Positions 55,326 to 64,000 of a stretch of DNA of 64,000 bases are shown piece after piece. The translations under genes and the position numbers were made by a program. How positions within the stretch are numbered: position 1 is the first letter of the stretch; every line of letters begins with the position of its first letter. Under the pieces are notes generated by a model. That model saw nothing but the letters and a program-made list of their open reading frames with translations. It made no database searches and was not told the origin of the DNA. This stretch comes from Flagellimonas aurea (lineage in GTDB: Bacteria; Bacteroidota; Bacteroidia; Flavobacteriales; Flavobacteriaceae): positions 186,001 to 250,000 of the forward strand of contig NZ_JAFLNL010000007.1 of the NCBI RefSeq assembly GCF_017313785.1, read 5' to 3'.

Positions 55326-56582
55326 ATGTTCAATAAAGATAGATGGCGGGAAATAATCGAGGTGCTCACTACCAATGTGTGGCGTACCATCTTTACCGCT
55401 TTTGGGGTATGTTGGGGCATTTTTATCCTTATTGTGCTTTTGGCGGCCGGCAAAGGCTTGGAAAATGGTATTAAACAGGATTTTGGGGATACAGCCACCA
55501 ATACCATGTTTATGTGGACCAGGGCCACAACCAGGTCCTACGAAGGTTTGCCAAAAGGGAGAAGCTTTGAATTTAAAATTGATGATGTGCAGGCCCTAAG
55601 GGACAATGTTCCCAATTTAAGGTTTATCTCGCCCCGCAACCAATTGGGTGGTTTTGGGGGCAACAACAACGTGGTGTATGGTCTGCGCACCGGGGCGTAC
55701 AATGTATATGGGGACTACCCGGAAATTATCAATCAAGACCCAATGGCGGTGACCTCCGGCCGTTTTTTGAACTATAACGATATCCGGGAGAAAAGAAAAG
55801 TGGCCATCATCGGCAACGGAGTAAAAAATGACCTTTATGACAAGGATGAGGAAGCTTTGGGAACTTATATCAAAATTCAGGGCGTAAACTTTATGGTCAT
55901 AGGCACCTACAAGAAGAACAACAGTGGTGGGGGCGAAGAGGGCCAAAAGGAAATATTTGTACCATTTACCTCATTTTCACAGGCATTCAACAGAGGAGAG
56001 AATGTCGGTTGGATGGCCATAACCGCAAACGACGGCAGTTCCATATCACAGCTCAAGGATAAAATTGTGGATGTGATGAAAAAACGTCACAAAGTCCACC
56101 CGGAAGACACACGGGCCGTAGGTTATTTTGACCTTTTTGAACAATACAACCGTGTAGAAAGCCTGTTTGGAGCACTAAAGGCCGTGGCCTATATCGTGGG
56201 AATCATGGTTCTGCTCTCCGGTATTATCGGGGTGAGCAACATTATGCTCATTGTGGTGAAGGAGCGCACCAAGGAAATAGGCATACGCAGAGCGCTGGGC
56301 GAACAACCATGGTCCATAAAAAAGCAAATCTTGATGGAGTCCATTTTCCTCACTTTGATATCGGGTATGGTAGGCATCATATTCGGTTCCTTGGTCATTT
56401 TTGGTATCAACTCGTTGCTGGACAGTGTGGGCCCTGTGGATATGTTTATGAGTCCAAGCGTTAGTGTGGGTGTGGTAACCGGCGCCTTGACCATTTTAAT
56501 GGTATCCGGGCTTTTGGCGGGCTTCATTCCTGCACAGAGCGCGATCAGGGTGCGGCCCATCGAAGCATTGCGAAATGAATAA
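55326..56582 (+). CDS. MacB-like ABC permease, block 1, second
   Basis: A 418-residue MacB/FtsX-type permease with the same layout (N-terminal helix, periplasmic domain about 50-285, three C-terminal helices, and VKERTKEIGIRRALGEQPWSI). It begins MFNKDRWREII. NVYGDYPEI near residue 120 and VAIIGNGVK near 160 are matched by YGDFPEI and VCVIGEE in the permease at 59753, marking these two as the same position in two blocks. It follows the first permease after 12 bases and precedes the first adaptor. Confidence 0.9.
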   Translation: MFNKDRWREIIEVLTTNVWRTIFTAFGVCWGIFILIVLLAAGKGLENGIKQDFGDTATNTMFMWTRATTRSYEGLPKGRSFEFKIDDVQALRDNVPNLRFISPRNQLGGFGGNNNVVYGLRTGAYNVYGDYPEIINQDPMAVTSGRFLNYNDIREKRKVAIIGNGVKNDLYDKDEEALGTYIKIQGVNFMVIGTYKKNNSGGGEEGQKEIFVPFTSFSQAFNRGENVGWMAITANDGSSISQLKDKIVDVMKKRHKVHPEDTRAVGYFDLFEQYNRVESLFGALKAVAYIVGIMVLLSGIIGVSNIMLIVVKERTKEIGIRRALGEQPWSIKKQILMESIFLTLISGMVGIIFGSLVIFGINSLLDSVGPVDMFMSPSVSVGVVTGALTILMVSGLLAGFIPAQSAIRVRPIEALRNE

Positions 56583-56618
56583 TATGTAAAAGAATCAATC
56601 AATTAACAATTATAAAAA

Positions 56619-57719
56619 ATGAAAAAATCGGTAACCATTGTCATCTTGCTGCTCATCGTAATAGTGTTCGGTGGCTCCATGTACTACCTGTATCAAAAAA
56701 ATGCCGAAGACCCGGTGGTCTATCAAACAGAGACACCATCCAAACAAACCATTGTGAAAAAGGCGGTGGCCACGGGGAGCATTCTTCCTTTGGAAGAAGT
56801 ATTGATCAAACCCAATATCTCGGGCGTGATCGAGGAAATATATGTGGAAGGGGGCGATTACGTAAAATCGGGAGATCTTTTGGCAAAAATCAAGGTCGTG
56901 CCCAATCTTTCTGCACTTAATGATGCGAAAAATGCAATCGATGAGGCCAAGATCAGTTTGGATGATCAAAAACGCAATTACGAACGCCAGTCCACGCTAT
57001 ATGGGAAGGGTGTCATATCCAAAACAGATTTGGAGCGTGCCGAAGTTTCCTATGATCAGGCAAAACAGGCATATGCAGCGGCCAATAAGCGCTACGATAT
57101 TGTAAAAACCGGAACTACGAGCGGATTGAGCAGTTCGGCCAATACCATGATCAGGGCCACCGTAAGCGGAATGGTGCTTGAGGTACCTGTAGAAGTGGGC
57201 AATCAGGTCATCGAAAGCAATACCTTTAACGAGGGCACCACCATTGCAGCCATTGCCGATGTGGACAAGATGATCTTTGAGGGCAAGGTCGATGAATCCG
57301 AAGTGGGAAAGATTAAAGAAGACCTTCCTTTGGAAATAACCGTTGGTGCCATAGAAAATCGGGTTTTTGATGCCGTATTGGATTATATCGCACCCAAGGG
57401 CAAAGAAGAGAACGGGGCCATTCAGTTTGAGATCAAGGGAACCCTAAAAAAGAACGATACGGTCTTTATCAGGGCAGGTCTCAGTGCCAATGCATCCATT
57501 ATTTTGGCACGGGCCGATAGCGTTTTGGCAGTAAAGGAAGCATTGGTCCAGTTTGATGATGATAGCAAAAAACCGTTTGTAGAAGTGGAAACCGCCGACC
57601 AAAAGTTTGAAAGAAAGGATGTTGAATTAGGGGTGAGCGACGGCATTTTTGTAGAGGTAAAGTCAGGCATAGCGGCAACTGACAAGATAAAGGTGTGGAA
57701 CGCCCTGGCCGAAGAATAG
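56619..57719 (+). CDS. HlyD/MacA-like periplasmic adaptor, block 1
   Basis: A 366-residue membrane-fusion protein. One N-terminal membrane helix (about residues 4-22) is followed by the lipoyl-type half motif around GVIEEIYVEGGDYVKSGDLLAKI, a coiled-coil hairpin (about 100-165, with DAKNAIDEAKISLDDQ), and beta-barrel and membrane-proximal domains. It bridges the inner-membrane ABC permeases and an outer-membrane TolC channel. DKMIFEGKVDESEVGKI closely matches SKMIFEGEVDEAEVGKL of the adaptor at 61048, so the two are paralogues. No TolC gene follows this block directly. Confidence 0.92.
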   Translation: MKKSVTIVILLLIVIVFGGSMYYLYQKNAEDPVVYQTETPSKQTIVKKAVATGSILPLEEVLIKPNISGVIEEIYVEGGDYVKSGDLLAKIKVVPNLSALNDAKNAIDEAKISLDDQKRNYERQSTLYGKGVISKTDLERAEVSYDQAKQAYAAANKRYDIVKTGTTSGLSSSANTMIRATVSGMVLEVPVEVGNQVIESNTFNEGTTIAAIADVDKMIFEGKVDESEVGKIKEDLPLEITVGAIENRVFDAVLDYIAPKGKEENGAIQFEIKGTLKKNDTVFIRAGLSANASIILARADSVLAVKEALVQFDDDSKKPFVEVETADQKFERKDVELGVSDGIFVEVKSGIAATDKIKVWNALAEE

Positions 57720-57826
57720 TGCACAAAAAACACCGTTTGAAAAAAAAGTAAAAAATCTTGTAACATTTTAACAACATCTATGTCTTACTAGCAGAAGTAA
57801 AAGTAAGATAGCTAACATCATCAATC
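57720..57826. other. Gap between block 1 and the ATPase gene
   Basis: 107 bases without a gene. It holds a weak inverted repeat (TCTTAC 57783-57788 and GTAAGA 57803-57808). I see no TAnnTTTG and no strong terminator, so block 1 and the ATPase may be cotranscribed. Confidence 0.35.
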
Positions 57827-58528
57827 ATGATAGAAATCAAAGACCTTCATAAATCCTATAAAATGGGGACCAACTCCCTTCATGTTTTAAAGGGAATAAA
57901 TTTTAAAGTAGAGGATGGCGAGCTTGTTGCCATAATGGGATCTTCCGGGTCTGGTAAATCCACCTTATTGAATATTTTAGGAATGTTGGACGGTGCTGAT
58001 TCCGGTGAGTATACCCTGGATGGCGTTCCGATCAAAAATTTGAGCGAAACCAAAGCTGCCCAATACCGAAATAAATTCTTGGGGTTCATCTTCCAATCCT
58101 TCAACTTGATCAACTACAAAAGTGCAGCAGAAAATGTGGCACTACCATTATACTACCAAAAAGTGCCAAGAAAGGAACGCCAGGAAAAGGCCATGCAATA
58201 TTTGGAAAGAGTGGGTCTAAAACCATGGGCCGATCACCTGCCAAGTGAGCTTTCGGGTGGACAAAAACAAAGGGTGGCCATAGCGCGTGCCATGGCAGCA
58301 GAGCCCAAGGTGCTTTTGGCGGATGAGCCAACCGGTGCATTGGACAGTAAAACGTCCTATGAAGTAATGGACCTGATCCAAAAAATCAATGATGAAGGAA
58401 ACACCATTTTGGTCGTGACCCACGAAGAGGACATTGCTCACATGTGCAAACGAATCGTGCACCTAAAAGATGGTGTTATCGTAGAGGATAAAAAAGTGGA
58501 ACAAGTAAGAGCGGAACAGTATGTTTGA
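57827..58528 (+). CDS. MacB/LolD-type ABC transporter ATPase
   Basis: A 233-residue ATP-binding protein: Walker A GSSGSGKST at 38-46, Q-loop in FIFQSFNLI near 90, signature LSGGQKQRVA at about 142-151, Walker B VLLADEPTG at about 162-170 and the switch His in VTHEE. It is the only ATPase gene of the export locus and is presumably used by one or both permease pairs. Its last 8 bases overlap the start of the next permease, so it is firmly tied to block 2. Confidence 0.96.
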   Translation: MIEIKDLHKSYKMGTNSLHVLKGINFKVEDGELVAIMGSSGSGKSTLLNILGMLDGADSGEYTLDGVPIKNLSETKAAQYRNKFLGFIFQSFNLINYKSAAENVALPLYYQKVPRKERQEKAMQYLERVGLKPWADHLPSELSGGQKQRVAIARAMAAEPKVLLADEPTGALDSKTSYEVMDLIQKINDEGNTILVVTHEEDIAHMCKRIVHLKDGVIVEDKKVEQVRAEQYV

Positions 58529-59750
58529 TCGGGACGTTTGGCAAGAAATATTCAACACGCTTAAGACCAATAAACTGAGAACCTTTTTAACGGGGTTTTC
58601 CGTGGGATGGGCCATCTTCATTTTGGTGATGCTTTTGGCGTCGGTTAATGGAATGCAAAATGGGTTTGTCGGCCAGTTCAACGATGATGCCACCAATTCC
58701 ATTTTCGTTCGTACGGGAACCACGGCCAAGGCCTATGGTGGTTTTGAGGCGGGCAGACGCGTTCAGTTAAAGAACGATGATCTCGAATATATCAAGCAAA
58801 GTTTTCCGAAAGACATCGAATATATAAGTGCCAGATACTATTCCAACACAACAGCGAGGTACAAAGAGGAAACAGGGTCTTATTCCGTTCAGGCCACTCA
58901 TCCGGACCATCAGGCCATAGAGAAAACCCTAGTGGTCGCCGGAAGGTATATCAACGAAGCAGATATTGTCAACAAGGCAAAGGTGGCGGTAATCGGAAGA
59001 AAGGTAGCCGAAGACCTCTTCAAAAATGAAGATGCACTGGGGAAATTTGTGGAATTCAACGGCTTGCCTTTTCGGGTGATCGGAATCTTTACCGATGATG
59101 GTGATGATAACGCAGAAAGAAGAATTTATGCCCCCATAAGCACCTACCAGCGCATTTATGGGAACACCAACGAAATTGCAAGTATCGCATTGACTTACAA
59201 TCCCAATTATGATTTGACCGAGGCTTTGGATTTTTCCGAGCGATTGGAAATTTTGATGAAGCGGAGGCATAAAATAGCTCCCGATGACCAAGCTGGACTA
59301 AATGTATGGAACTATGCCGAAGCGTTCAATGATATCAGCAGTTTTACCGCAGTATTGAAAGGAATTGGTATCGGAGTCGGCTTTTTGATATTGATAGCTG
59401 GAATCGTGGGTATCGGAAACATTATGGTGTTCACCATTAAAGAGCGAACCAAGGAAATTGGGGTGCGTAAGGCGTTGGGTGCTAGGCCAATACAGATTGT
59501 GAATCTAGTGCTGTTGGAATCCGTGTTCATTACGGCCATTTCAGGTTTTGTGGGTCTATTGTTCGCTTGGATGATATTGGCCGCCATTGGTCCCATGATC
59601 GAGACACCGGCATTCAGTAATCCATCGGTAAGCCTTTCCGTAGTGGTCACGGCCACTATAATATTGATTATTGCAGGCGTGTTGGCAGGTTTGTTGCCGG
59701 CCATGAAAGCTGCAAATGTAAAACCCATTGTAGCACTAAGCGATAAATAG
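58521..59750 (+). CDS. MacB-like ABC permease, block 2, first
   Basis: A 409-residue MacB/FtsX-type permease: N-terminal helix (about residues 20-42), periplasmic domain (about 50-280) and three C-terminal helices with IKERTKEIGVRKALGARPIQI. It begins MFDRDVWQEIF and shares NKLRTFLTGFSV with NKLRTFLTGLSV of the permease at 54069. The start overlaps the ATPase gene by 8 bases; the next permease follows after 2 bases. Confidence 0.92.
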   Translation: MFDRDVWQEIFNTLKTNKLRTFLTGFSVGWAIFILVMLLASVNGMQNGFVGQFNDDATNSIFVRTGTTAKAYGGFEAGRRVQLKNDDLEYIKQSFPKDIEYISARYYSNTTARYKEETGSYSVQATHPDHQAIEKTLVVAGRYINEADIVNKAKVAVIGRKVAEDLFKNEDALGKFVEFNGLPFRVIGIFTDDGDDNAERRIYAPISTYQRIYGNTNEIASIALTYNPNYDLTEALDFSERLEILMKRRHKIAPDDQAGLNVWNYAEAFNDISSFTAVLKGIGIGVGFLILIAGIVGIGNIMVFTIKERTKEIGVRKALGARPIQIVNLVLLESVFITAISGFVGLLFAWMILAAIGPMIETPAFSNPSVSLSVVVTATIILIIAGVLAGLLPAMKAANVKPIVALSDK

Positions 59751-59752
59751 TT

Positions 59753-61009
59753 ATGTGGTTATTTGATAGAGATTTGTGGATAGAAATTTTTCATACCCTG
59801 GGCAAGAACATGTTCAGGACTTTCCTGACCATGCTTGGGGTAATCTTTGCCATGATTATTTTGGTGCTGTTGCTTGGGTCTGCCAACGGTATGAGCAACG
59901 GGTTCAATAAAATATTTGCGGGAACAGCTTCCAATAGCCTGTTCGTTTGGGGACAATCGACCTCTGAACCTTATAAAGGTTTTGAACGGGGAAGAAGAAT
60001 CAATTACAAACTGGAAGATGCGGAAATCCTAAAAAGACAAATTCCAGAAATTGAAGTGCTTGCTCCACGAATTGAGCTTGCAGACCATAGGGGTACGGTA
60101 AGCGTCTACAGAAACGGACAGACGAGTGGTTCTGCCGTTTATGGGGATTTTCCCGAAATAGACAATATCACCAAAAAGAAATTGGTGGAAGGTAGGTTCC
60201 TGAACCAAACCGATATTGAGGACTCCAAAAAAGTGTGTGTCATCGGAGAAGAGACCTATAAGCTTCTATTTGAAAAAGGAGAGAAAGCCATGGGGCAGGA
60301 AATCCGTATCAACGGAGTGTATTTTACCGTTGTGGGAATATACAAGCCCAACAACAATATTAACATTGATGGAGAGAATGCAGTATTCATTCCGTTCAGT
60401 ACTTTTCAAAAAGCGTTCAATTCAGGTGATAGAATGGGGTGGATGGCCATTGCTGTGGAAGAGAACACACCCGTACCTTTCGTGGAAAGCCAGATTAAGA
60501 GTATCCTAAAGACCAAATACGATATCCATCCGGATGATGAACGTGCCATCGGCAGTTTTGATATGTCGGAGATATTCAACAACATTACTGCATTTACCAC
60601 GGTGTTGCAAGGATTCTCCTTCTTTGTGGGGATTTTCACCCTGCTGGCAGGTGTCATCGCAATTAGTAATATCCTTTTGATCACCGTAAAGGAACGTACG
60701 CAGGAAATCGGGGTGCGACGCGCACTTGGGGCGACCCCCGTAATCGTAAAACGACAAATCGTGGTCGAGGCCATAGTATTGACCGCTTTTGCTGGACTGG
60801 TAGGATTTGCCGTTGCAGTGGGGATATTATCCATTATGAATGCGATGTGGGGAAGTGGGGATAATTTCCCCTTTGTGAAGCCCATGATCAGTATTCCACA
60901 GTTTGTCGTATCCTTTATTTTAATGGTGGGGCTGAGCGTGTTAATTGGTTTACTGCCTGCAAACCGTGCCGTTAGGATCAAACCTATCGACGCATTAAGA
61001 GAAGAATAA
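59753..61009 (+). CDS. MacB-like ABC permease, block 2, second
   Basis: A 418-residue MacB/FtsX-type permease with the standard layout and VKERTQEIGVRRALGATPVIV between C-terminal helices. It begins MWLFDRDLWIEIF. AVYGDFPEIDN near residue 125 pairs it with the permease at 55326. It starts 2 bases after the previous permease, which suggests coupled translation and a heterodimer. The adaptor gene follows 38 bases later. Confidence 0.92.
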   Translation: MWLFDRDLWIEIFHTLGKNMFRTFLTMLGVIFAMIILVLLLGSANGMSNGFNKIFAGTASNSLFVWGQSTSEPYKGFERGRRINYKLEDAEILKRQIPEIEVLAPRIELADHRGTVSVYRNGQTSGSAVYGDFPEIDNITKKKLVEGRFLNQTDIEDSKKVCVIGEETYKLLFEKGEKAMGQEIRINGVYFTVVGIYKPNNNINIDGENAVFIPFSTFQKAFNSGDRMGWMAIAVEENTPVPFVESQIKSILKTKYDIHPDDERAIGSFDMSEIFNNITAFTTVLQGFSFFVGIFTLLAGVIAISNILLITVKERTQEIGVRRALGATPVIVKRQIVVEAIVLTAFAGLVGFAVAVGILSIMNAMWGSGDNFPFVKPMISIPQFVVSFILMVGLSVLIGLLPANRAVRIKPIDALREE

Positions 61010-61047
61010 TCATCAATACAATTAAATAACGAATCAAATAAGCAAGA

Positions 61048-62166
61048 ATGAACAAGTATGTAAAATACGGATTGATAGGGGTAGTGGTCATTGGTATTTT
61101 GGCCGCTGTAGTCTACTTTTTAAAGCAGAACAGTACTCCTGTAGAGCTGTATAAAACCGAAACAGCAGAACGAAAGGACATCGTAAATAAAGTAATCGTT
61201 ACCGGAAAGGTGATACCTGAGGACGAGATCAACATTAAGCCTCAAATTTCTGGGATCATTGATAAGATCATGCTCGAGGAAGGGGTCCGTGTAGAGTCTG
61301 GAGACCTTATCGCAGTGATCAAGGTGGTTCCGAACGAGCAATCCTTGAACCAGGCAGCTGGTCGTGTACGCAATGCCGAACTGGCGCTGAACAATGCCAA
61401 ATTGGAATATGATAGGAACAAAACCTTGTTCGATAAGGGGGTAATCTCCAATCAGGACTACAACAATCTAAAGTTGACCTACGAACAGGCAATGCAAGAA
61501 TTGAAAAATGCCCAGGCCGATTATCAGATTATTAGAAAAGGATCGGCAGGAGGTTCTTCCAGTGCCAATACCAATATTAGGGCAACGGTATCGGGGACCA
61601 TTCTTGAAATTCCCGTAAAAGAAGGTGATCAGGTTATCCAGAGTAACAACTTTAACGAAGGTACCACCATCGCCACCATCGCGGATATGTCCAAAATGAT
61701 TTTCGAAGGTGAAGTGGACGAGGCGGAAGTTGGAAAACTGAGCGTGGGTATGCCTTTGGAAATAAGTCTTGGGGCCTTGGAAGAGCAAAAGTTTGATGCC
61801 AAACTAAAGTTCATCGCACCAAAAGGTGTTGAGGAAGAAGGTGCCGTGCAGTTTAAGATCGAAGGTGACCTGGATGTAAAAGCGAGCGACAGTACTTCAT
61901 ACGTTAGGGCAGGTTACAGTGCCAACGCTTCCATTGTATTGGAAGAAAAGAAAGATATTTTGGCAATCAAAGAAGCGTTGCTTCAGTTTGACAAGGACAC
62001 GGAAAAGCCATATGTGGAAGTGCAGACAGGTGAAAATGAATTCGAGCGCAGAGATCTTGAATTGGGTGTTAGCGACGGTATAGACGTGGAGATTGTTTCG
62101 GGTATTGATGAAGATGATAAAATCAAGGTTTGGAACAAGTTGGAAAAAAGATCTGACGAAAACTAA
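61048..62166 (+). CDS. HlyD/MacA-like periplasmic adaptor, block 2
   Basis: A 372-residue membrane-fusion protein, paralogue of the one at 56619. N-terminal membrane helix (about residues 7-26), lipoyl-type half motif (IDKIMLEEGVRVESGDLIAV), coiled-coil hairpin (about 100-165, AELALNNAKLEYDRNKTLF), then beta-barrel regions with FIAPKGVEEEGAVQFKI, and a C-terminal GIDEDDKIKVWNKLEKR. It lies between the block 2 permeases and the TolC gene, so it is the adaptor most likely to use that channel. Confidence 0.93.
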   Translation: MNKYVKYGLIGVVVIGILAAVVYFLKQNSTPVELYKTETAERKDIVNKVIVTGKVIPEDEINIKPQISGIIDKIMLEEGVRVESGDLIAVIKVVPNEQSLNQAAGRVRNAELALNNAKLEYDRNKTLFDKGVISNQDYNNLKLTYEQAMQELKNAQADYQIIRKGSAGGSSSANTNIRATVSGTILEIPVKEGDQVIQSNNFNEGTTIATIADMSKMIFEGEVDEAEVGKLSVGMPLEISLGALEEQKFDAKLKFIAPKGVEEEGAVQFKIEGDLDVKASDSTSYVRAGYSANASIVLEEKKDILAIKEALLQFDKDTEKPYVEVQTGENEFERRDLELGVSDGIDVEIVSGIDEDDKIKVWNKLEKRSDEN

Positions 62167-62208
62167 TCCGTACTAAACCATCAATAATAAATCAAAATCG
62201 AAAAACGA

Positions 62209-63558
62209 ATGAAAAATAGCATAACCATATTACTTGCGTTGTTCGCTGTCACCTTGTCGAGTGCACAGGTGCGACAATGGACGCTCCAGGAATGTGTGGA
62301 ATACGCAGTAGAAAACAACTTGACCGTAGAACAATTTGAACTGGATCTTGAAAACGCAAAAATCGATAAGTCCGATGCTGTTGGAAACATGCTTCCAAGT
62401 TTAAACGGAACAATGTCAGCCTCGAGCAACACGGGTTTTTCCATTAATCCAACAAATAACTTGCCGACCAACAGTACGGCCAATAACGTGAACATTAGTG
62501 CTACATCCAGCATTACACTTTTTGATGGGTTAAGGAACATCAACCAGTTGCATAGGGCCAAAATGAACGCGATTGCGAACCAATACCGTTTGGACAACTT
62601 AAAGGACGATATTCGTTTGAACGTGGCCAATGCCTATTTGCAAGTGGTGTCCAACAAGGAACAGCTCAAGACGTTCAGGGCGCAATACGCAGTTACCGAA
62701 CAGGATTTGAAGCGTACCAAGGAATTGGTGGAATCCGGTGTGGTTCCCAGAGGGGACCTGTTGGAAATCGAAGCCACGGCCGCCAATCAAGAACAACAAA
62801 TCGTGAATGGCGAGAGCAATGTTCTGATTTCTCGTATCAATCTAGCACAATTGCTTCAAATTACCGATTATGAGAACTTTGATATAGCGGAAGAGGAGTT
62901 TGATATTCCTCCATCCGATATTCTAGATAATTCACCTAAGGTGATATTCGACAAGGCCATGACCTTTAGGAACGATATCAAGTTTTCAGAATCCAATGTG
63001 GAATTGGCCGAACAAGATGTTAAAATTGCAAAGGGTGCTTATTTGCCAACGCTATCGGCTTTCTTTCAATACGGCACAAGGTATTCGGATGTAACCCAGA
63101 TTCCTGATGGTAACGGGGTTCCCTATACGCCTAGTTTAACAGACCAGTTGTGGATTTTTGACGGTATCAGTTACGGGGCACAGTTGAACATCCCTATTTT
63201 TAATGGATGGAGCACACGTAACAATGTAACCCGTTCACAAATCAGCTTGGAAAAGGCCAAACTTCAACTGGAGCAGGATAAATTGGATTTGGAAAATACC
63301 ATTCAGCAGGCCTATGTGGATGTGAATACTTTTGAAAAGGCCTATGCGGCAGCCGAAAAAACATTGGAGGCAAGGACTTTGGCGTATGACTATGCCAAGG
63401 AACGTTACGATGTTGGTTTGATGAACGCTTTTGATTTTAGCCAGGCGCAAGCCAGGGTAGAGAATGCACAGGCAGATGTGATCCGTACCAAATATGATTA
63501 TATCTTCCGATTGAAAATATTGGAGTTCTACTTTGGTATACCCATTTCATTAAACTAG
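62209..63558 (+). CDS. TolC-family outer-membrane efflux protein
   Basis: A 449-residue outer-membrane channel. The signal peptide covers about residues 1-20 (ending LSSAQ), and two tandem TolC-type halves follow: WTLQECVEYAVENNLTVEQ near residue 23, and long amphipathic helices with repeated NVANAYLQVVSNKEQLKT and AYVDVNTFEKAYAAAEKTL. It is the only TolC of the locus and probably serves both adaptors. It starts 42 bases after the adaptor and is followed by tsaB, whose -7 box begins right at its stop codon. Confidence 0.93.
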   Translation: MKNSITILLALFAVTLSSAQVRQWTLQECVEYAVENNLTVEQFELDLENAKIDKSDAVGNMLPSLNGTMSASSNTGFSINPTNNLPTNSTANNVNISATSSITLFDGLRNINQLHRAKMNAIANQYRLDNLKDDIRLNVANAYLQVVSNKEQLKTFRAQYAVTEQDLKRTKELVESGVVPRGDLLEIEATAANQEQQIVNGESNVLISRINLAQLLQITDYENFDIAEEEFDIPPSDILDNSPKVIFDKAMTFRNDIKFSESNVELAEQDVKIAKGAYLPTLSAFFQYGTRYSDVTQIPDGNGVPYTPSLTDQLWIFDGISYGAQLNIPIFNGWSTRNNVTRSQISLEKAKLQLEQDKLDLENTIQQAYVDVNTFEKAYAAAEKTLEARTLAYDYAKERYDVGLMNAFDFSQAQARVENAQADVIRTKYDYIFRLKILEFYFGIPISLN

Positions 63559-63566
63559 TATCTTTG
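63559..63566 (+). promoter_or_regulatory. -7 element of tsaB, giving a near-leaderless transcript
   Basis: TATCTTTG starts immediately after the TolC stop codon and lies 8 bases before the tsaB ATG at 63575, so the mRNA would begin next to the start codon. Confidence 0.5.
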
Positions 63567-63574
63567 TGGCCGCT

Positions 63575-64000
63575 ATGGCTACAATACTACATTTAGAAAC
63601 AGCTACCACCAATTGCTCCGTGAGCATTGCAAAGGATGGCGAGATGCTTGTCCTAAAAGAGAACAACGCCGCGAACTATTCGCATTCGGAACAATTGCAC
63701 GTATTCATAAAAGAAGCCTTTTCCAAGGCTTCTTTGTCATTTTCGGACCTTGATGCCGTCGCAATCAGCAAGGGACCGGGTTCATATACAGGGCTCCGTA
63801 TCGGGGTATCTTCGGCAAAAGGTTTATGTTTTTCACTGGATATTCCTTTGATATCGGTGCCTACTTTGCAGAGCATGGCGTATCAAGTGGATGTAAAACC
63901 AGGGGAATTGGTGATTCCGGTACTGGATGCAAGACGTATGGAAGTGTATTCCTGTGTCTACGATGCTTCTTATAAAGAGGTTCGTGAGACCAGGGCTGAA
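63575..64000 (+). CDS. tsaB: tRNA threonylcarbamoyladenosine synthesis protein TsaB, partial
   Basis: The first 142 residues of TsaB, cut by the window end. It has the ASKHA-fold start ILHLETATTNCSVSI, then NNAANYSHSEQLHVF and the AISKGPGSYTGLRIGVSSAK motif, and PVLDARRMEVYS. With TsaD and TsaE it forms the complex that makes the t6A modification on tRNAs reading ANN codons. The frame is open to the end of the window. It starts at ATG 63575, 16 bases after the TolC stop. Confidence 0.95.
   Translation, partial: MATILHLETATTNCSVSIAKDGEMLVLKENNAANYSHSEQLHVFIKEAFSKASLSFSDLDAVAISKGPGSYTGLRIGVSSAKGLCFSLDIPLISVPTLQSMAYQVDVKPGELVIPVLDARRMEVYSCVYDASYKEVRETRAE

Noticed and set aside
57783..57808. Inverted repeat before the ATPase gene as an operator
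   Set aside because: Only 6-bp AT-rich arms with a 14-base spacer, no promoter nearby; too weak to support a claim.
1..64000. Mobile element, prophage or defence island
   Set aside because: No transposase, integrase, terminal repeats, toxin-antitoxin pair, restriction or CRISPR gene is visible, and neighbouring genes look like core flavobacterial ones.

Overview
The window looks like chromosomal DNA of a marine member of the Flavobacteriaceae (Bacteroidota), possibly close to Allomuricauda/Flagellimonas. The evidence is a type IX secretion translocon gene (sprA), an alternative complex III operon, GIN-domain and SPOR-domain proteins, a GT117/DUF2723 protein, promoters of the Bacteroidota type (TTTG, about 20 bp, TAnnTTTG) and few Shine-Dalgarno sequences. 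The genus is inferred, not shown. I see no insertion sequence, phage, integrase, CRISPR array or rRNA. Composition looks even throughout, so this reads as core genome with a few accessory genes.

Layout. 0-10.5 kb: a membrane-anchored HTH-like protein, a thioredoxin-fold protein without cysteines, a GT117 glycosyltransferase, tRNA-Gln, a YkgJ-type cysteine-cluster protein, a DUF1963 protein and a large secreted PA14/C-type-lectin protein. 10.5-15.8 kb: rimP-nusA-infB behind a short leader that contains a terminator-like hairpin, then a secreted SPOR protein. 16.0-27.8 kb: the respiratory operon actABCDEF-coxB-coxA, encoding alternative complex III and cytochrome oxidase subunits II and I. 27.9-36.9 kb: mixed single genes (GIN protein, acyl-CoA dehydrogenase, ruvB, a TsdA-like dihaem cytochrome, a divergent TetR/cupin pair with two matching palindromes, queG, an MFS transporter). 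37.0-47.9 kb: maeB-ruvA-sprA, then gcvH-VanZ. 48.0-54.0 kb: tonB, ctaB, two subunit III genes, a subunit IV gene, and an oxidase-assembly module (cysteine-free redoxin-like protein, SCO, DUF420, 70-residue CxxC membrane protein). 54.0-63.6 kb: a MacB-like export locus in which a permease-permease-adaptor block occurs twice around one ATPase, followed by one TolC. The window ends inside tsaB.

How the genes work together. The two respiratory clusters, 21 kb apart, together encode quinol-to-oxygen electron transfer: alternative complex III passes electrons to the oxidase, CtaB makes haem O, and SCO and its neighbours probably handle CuA assembly. sprA provides the outer-membrane channel of type IX secretion, and TonB energises outer-membrane import. 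The ABC locus is predicted to be a tripartite exporter with two alternative permease/adaptor sets.

The features most worth a second look are the duplicated ABC block with one ATPase, the small CxxC protein and cysteine-free redoxin-like protein beside SCO, the helix-hairpin-helix tail on ActC, the rimP leader hairpin and the paired TetR palindromes.
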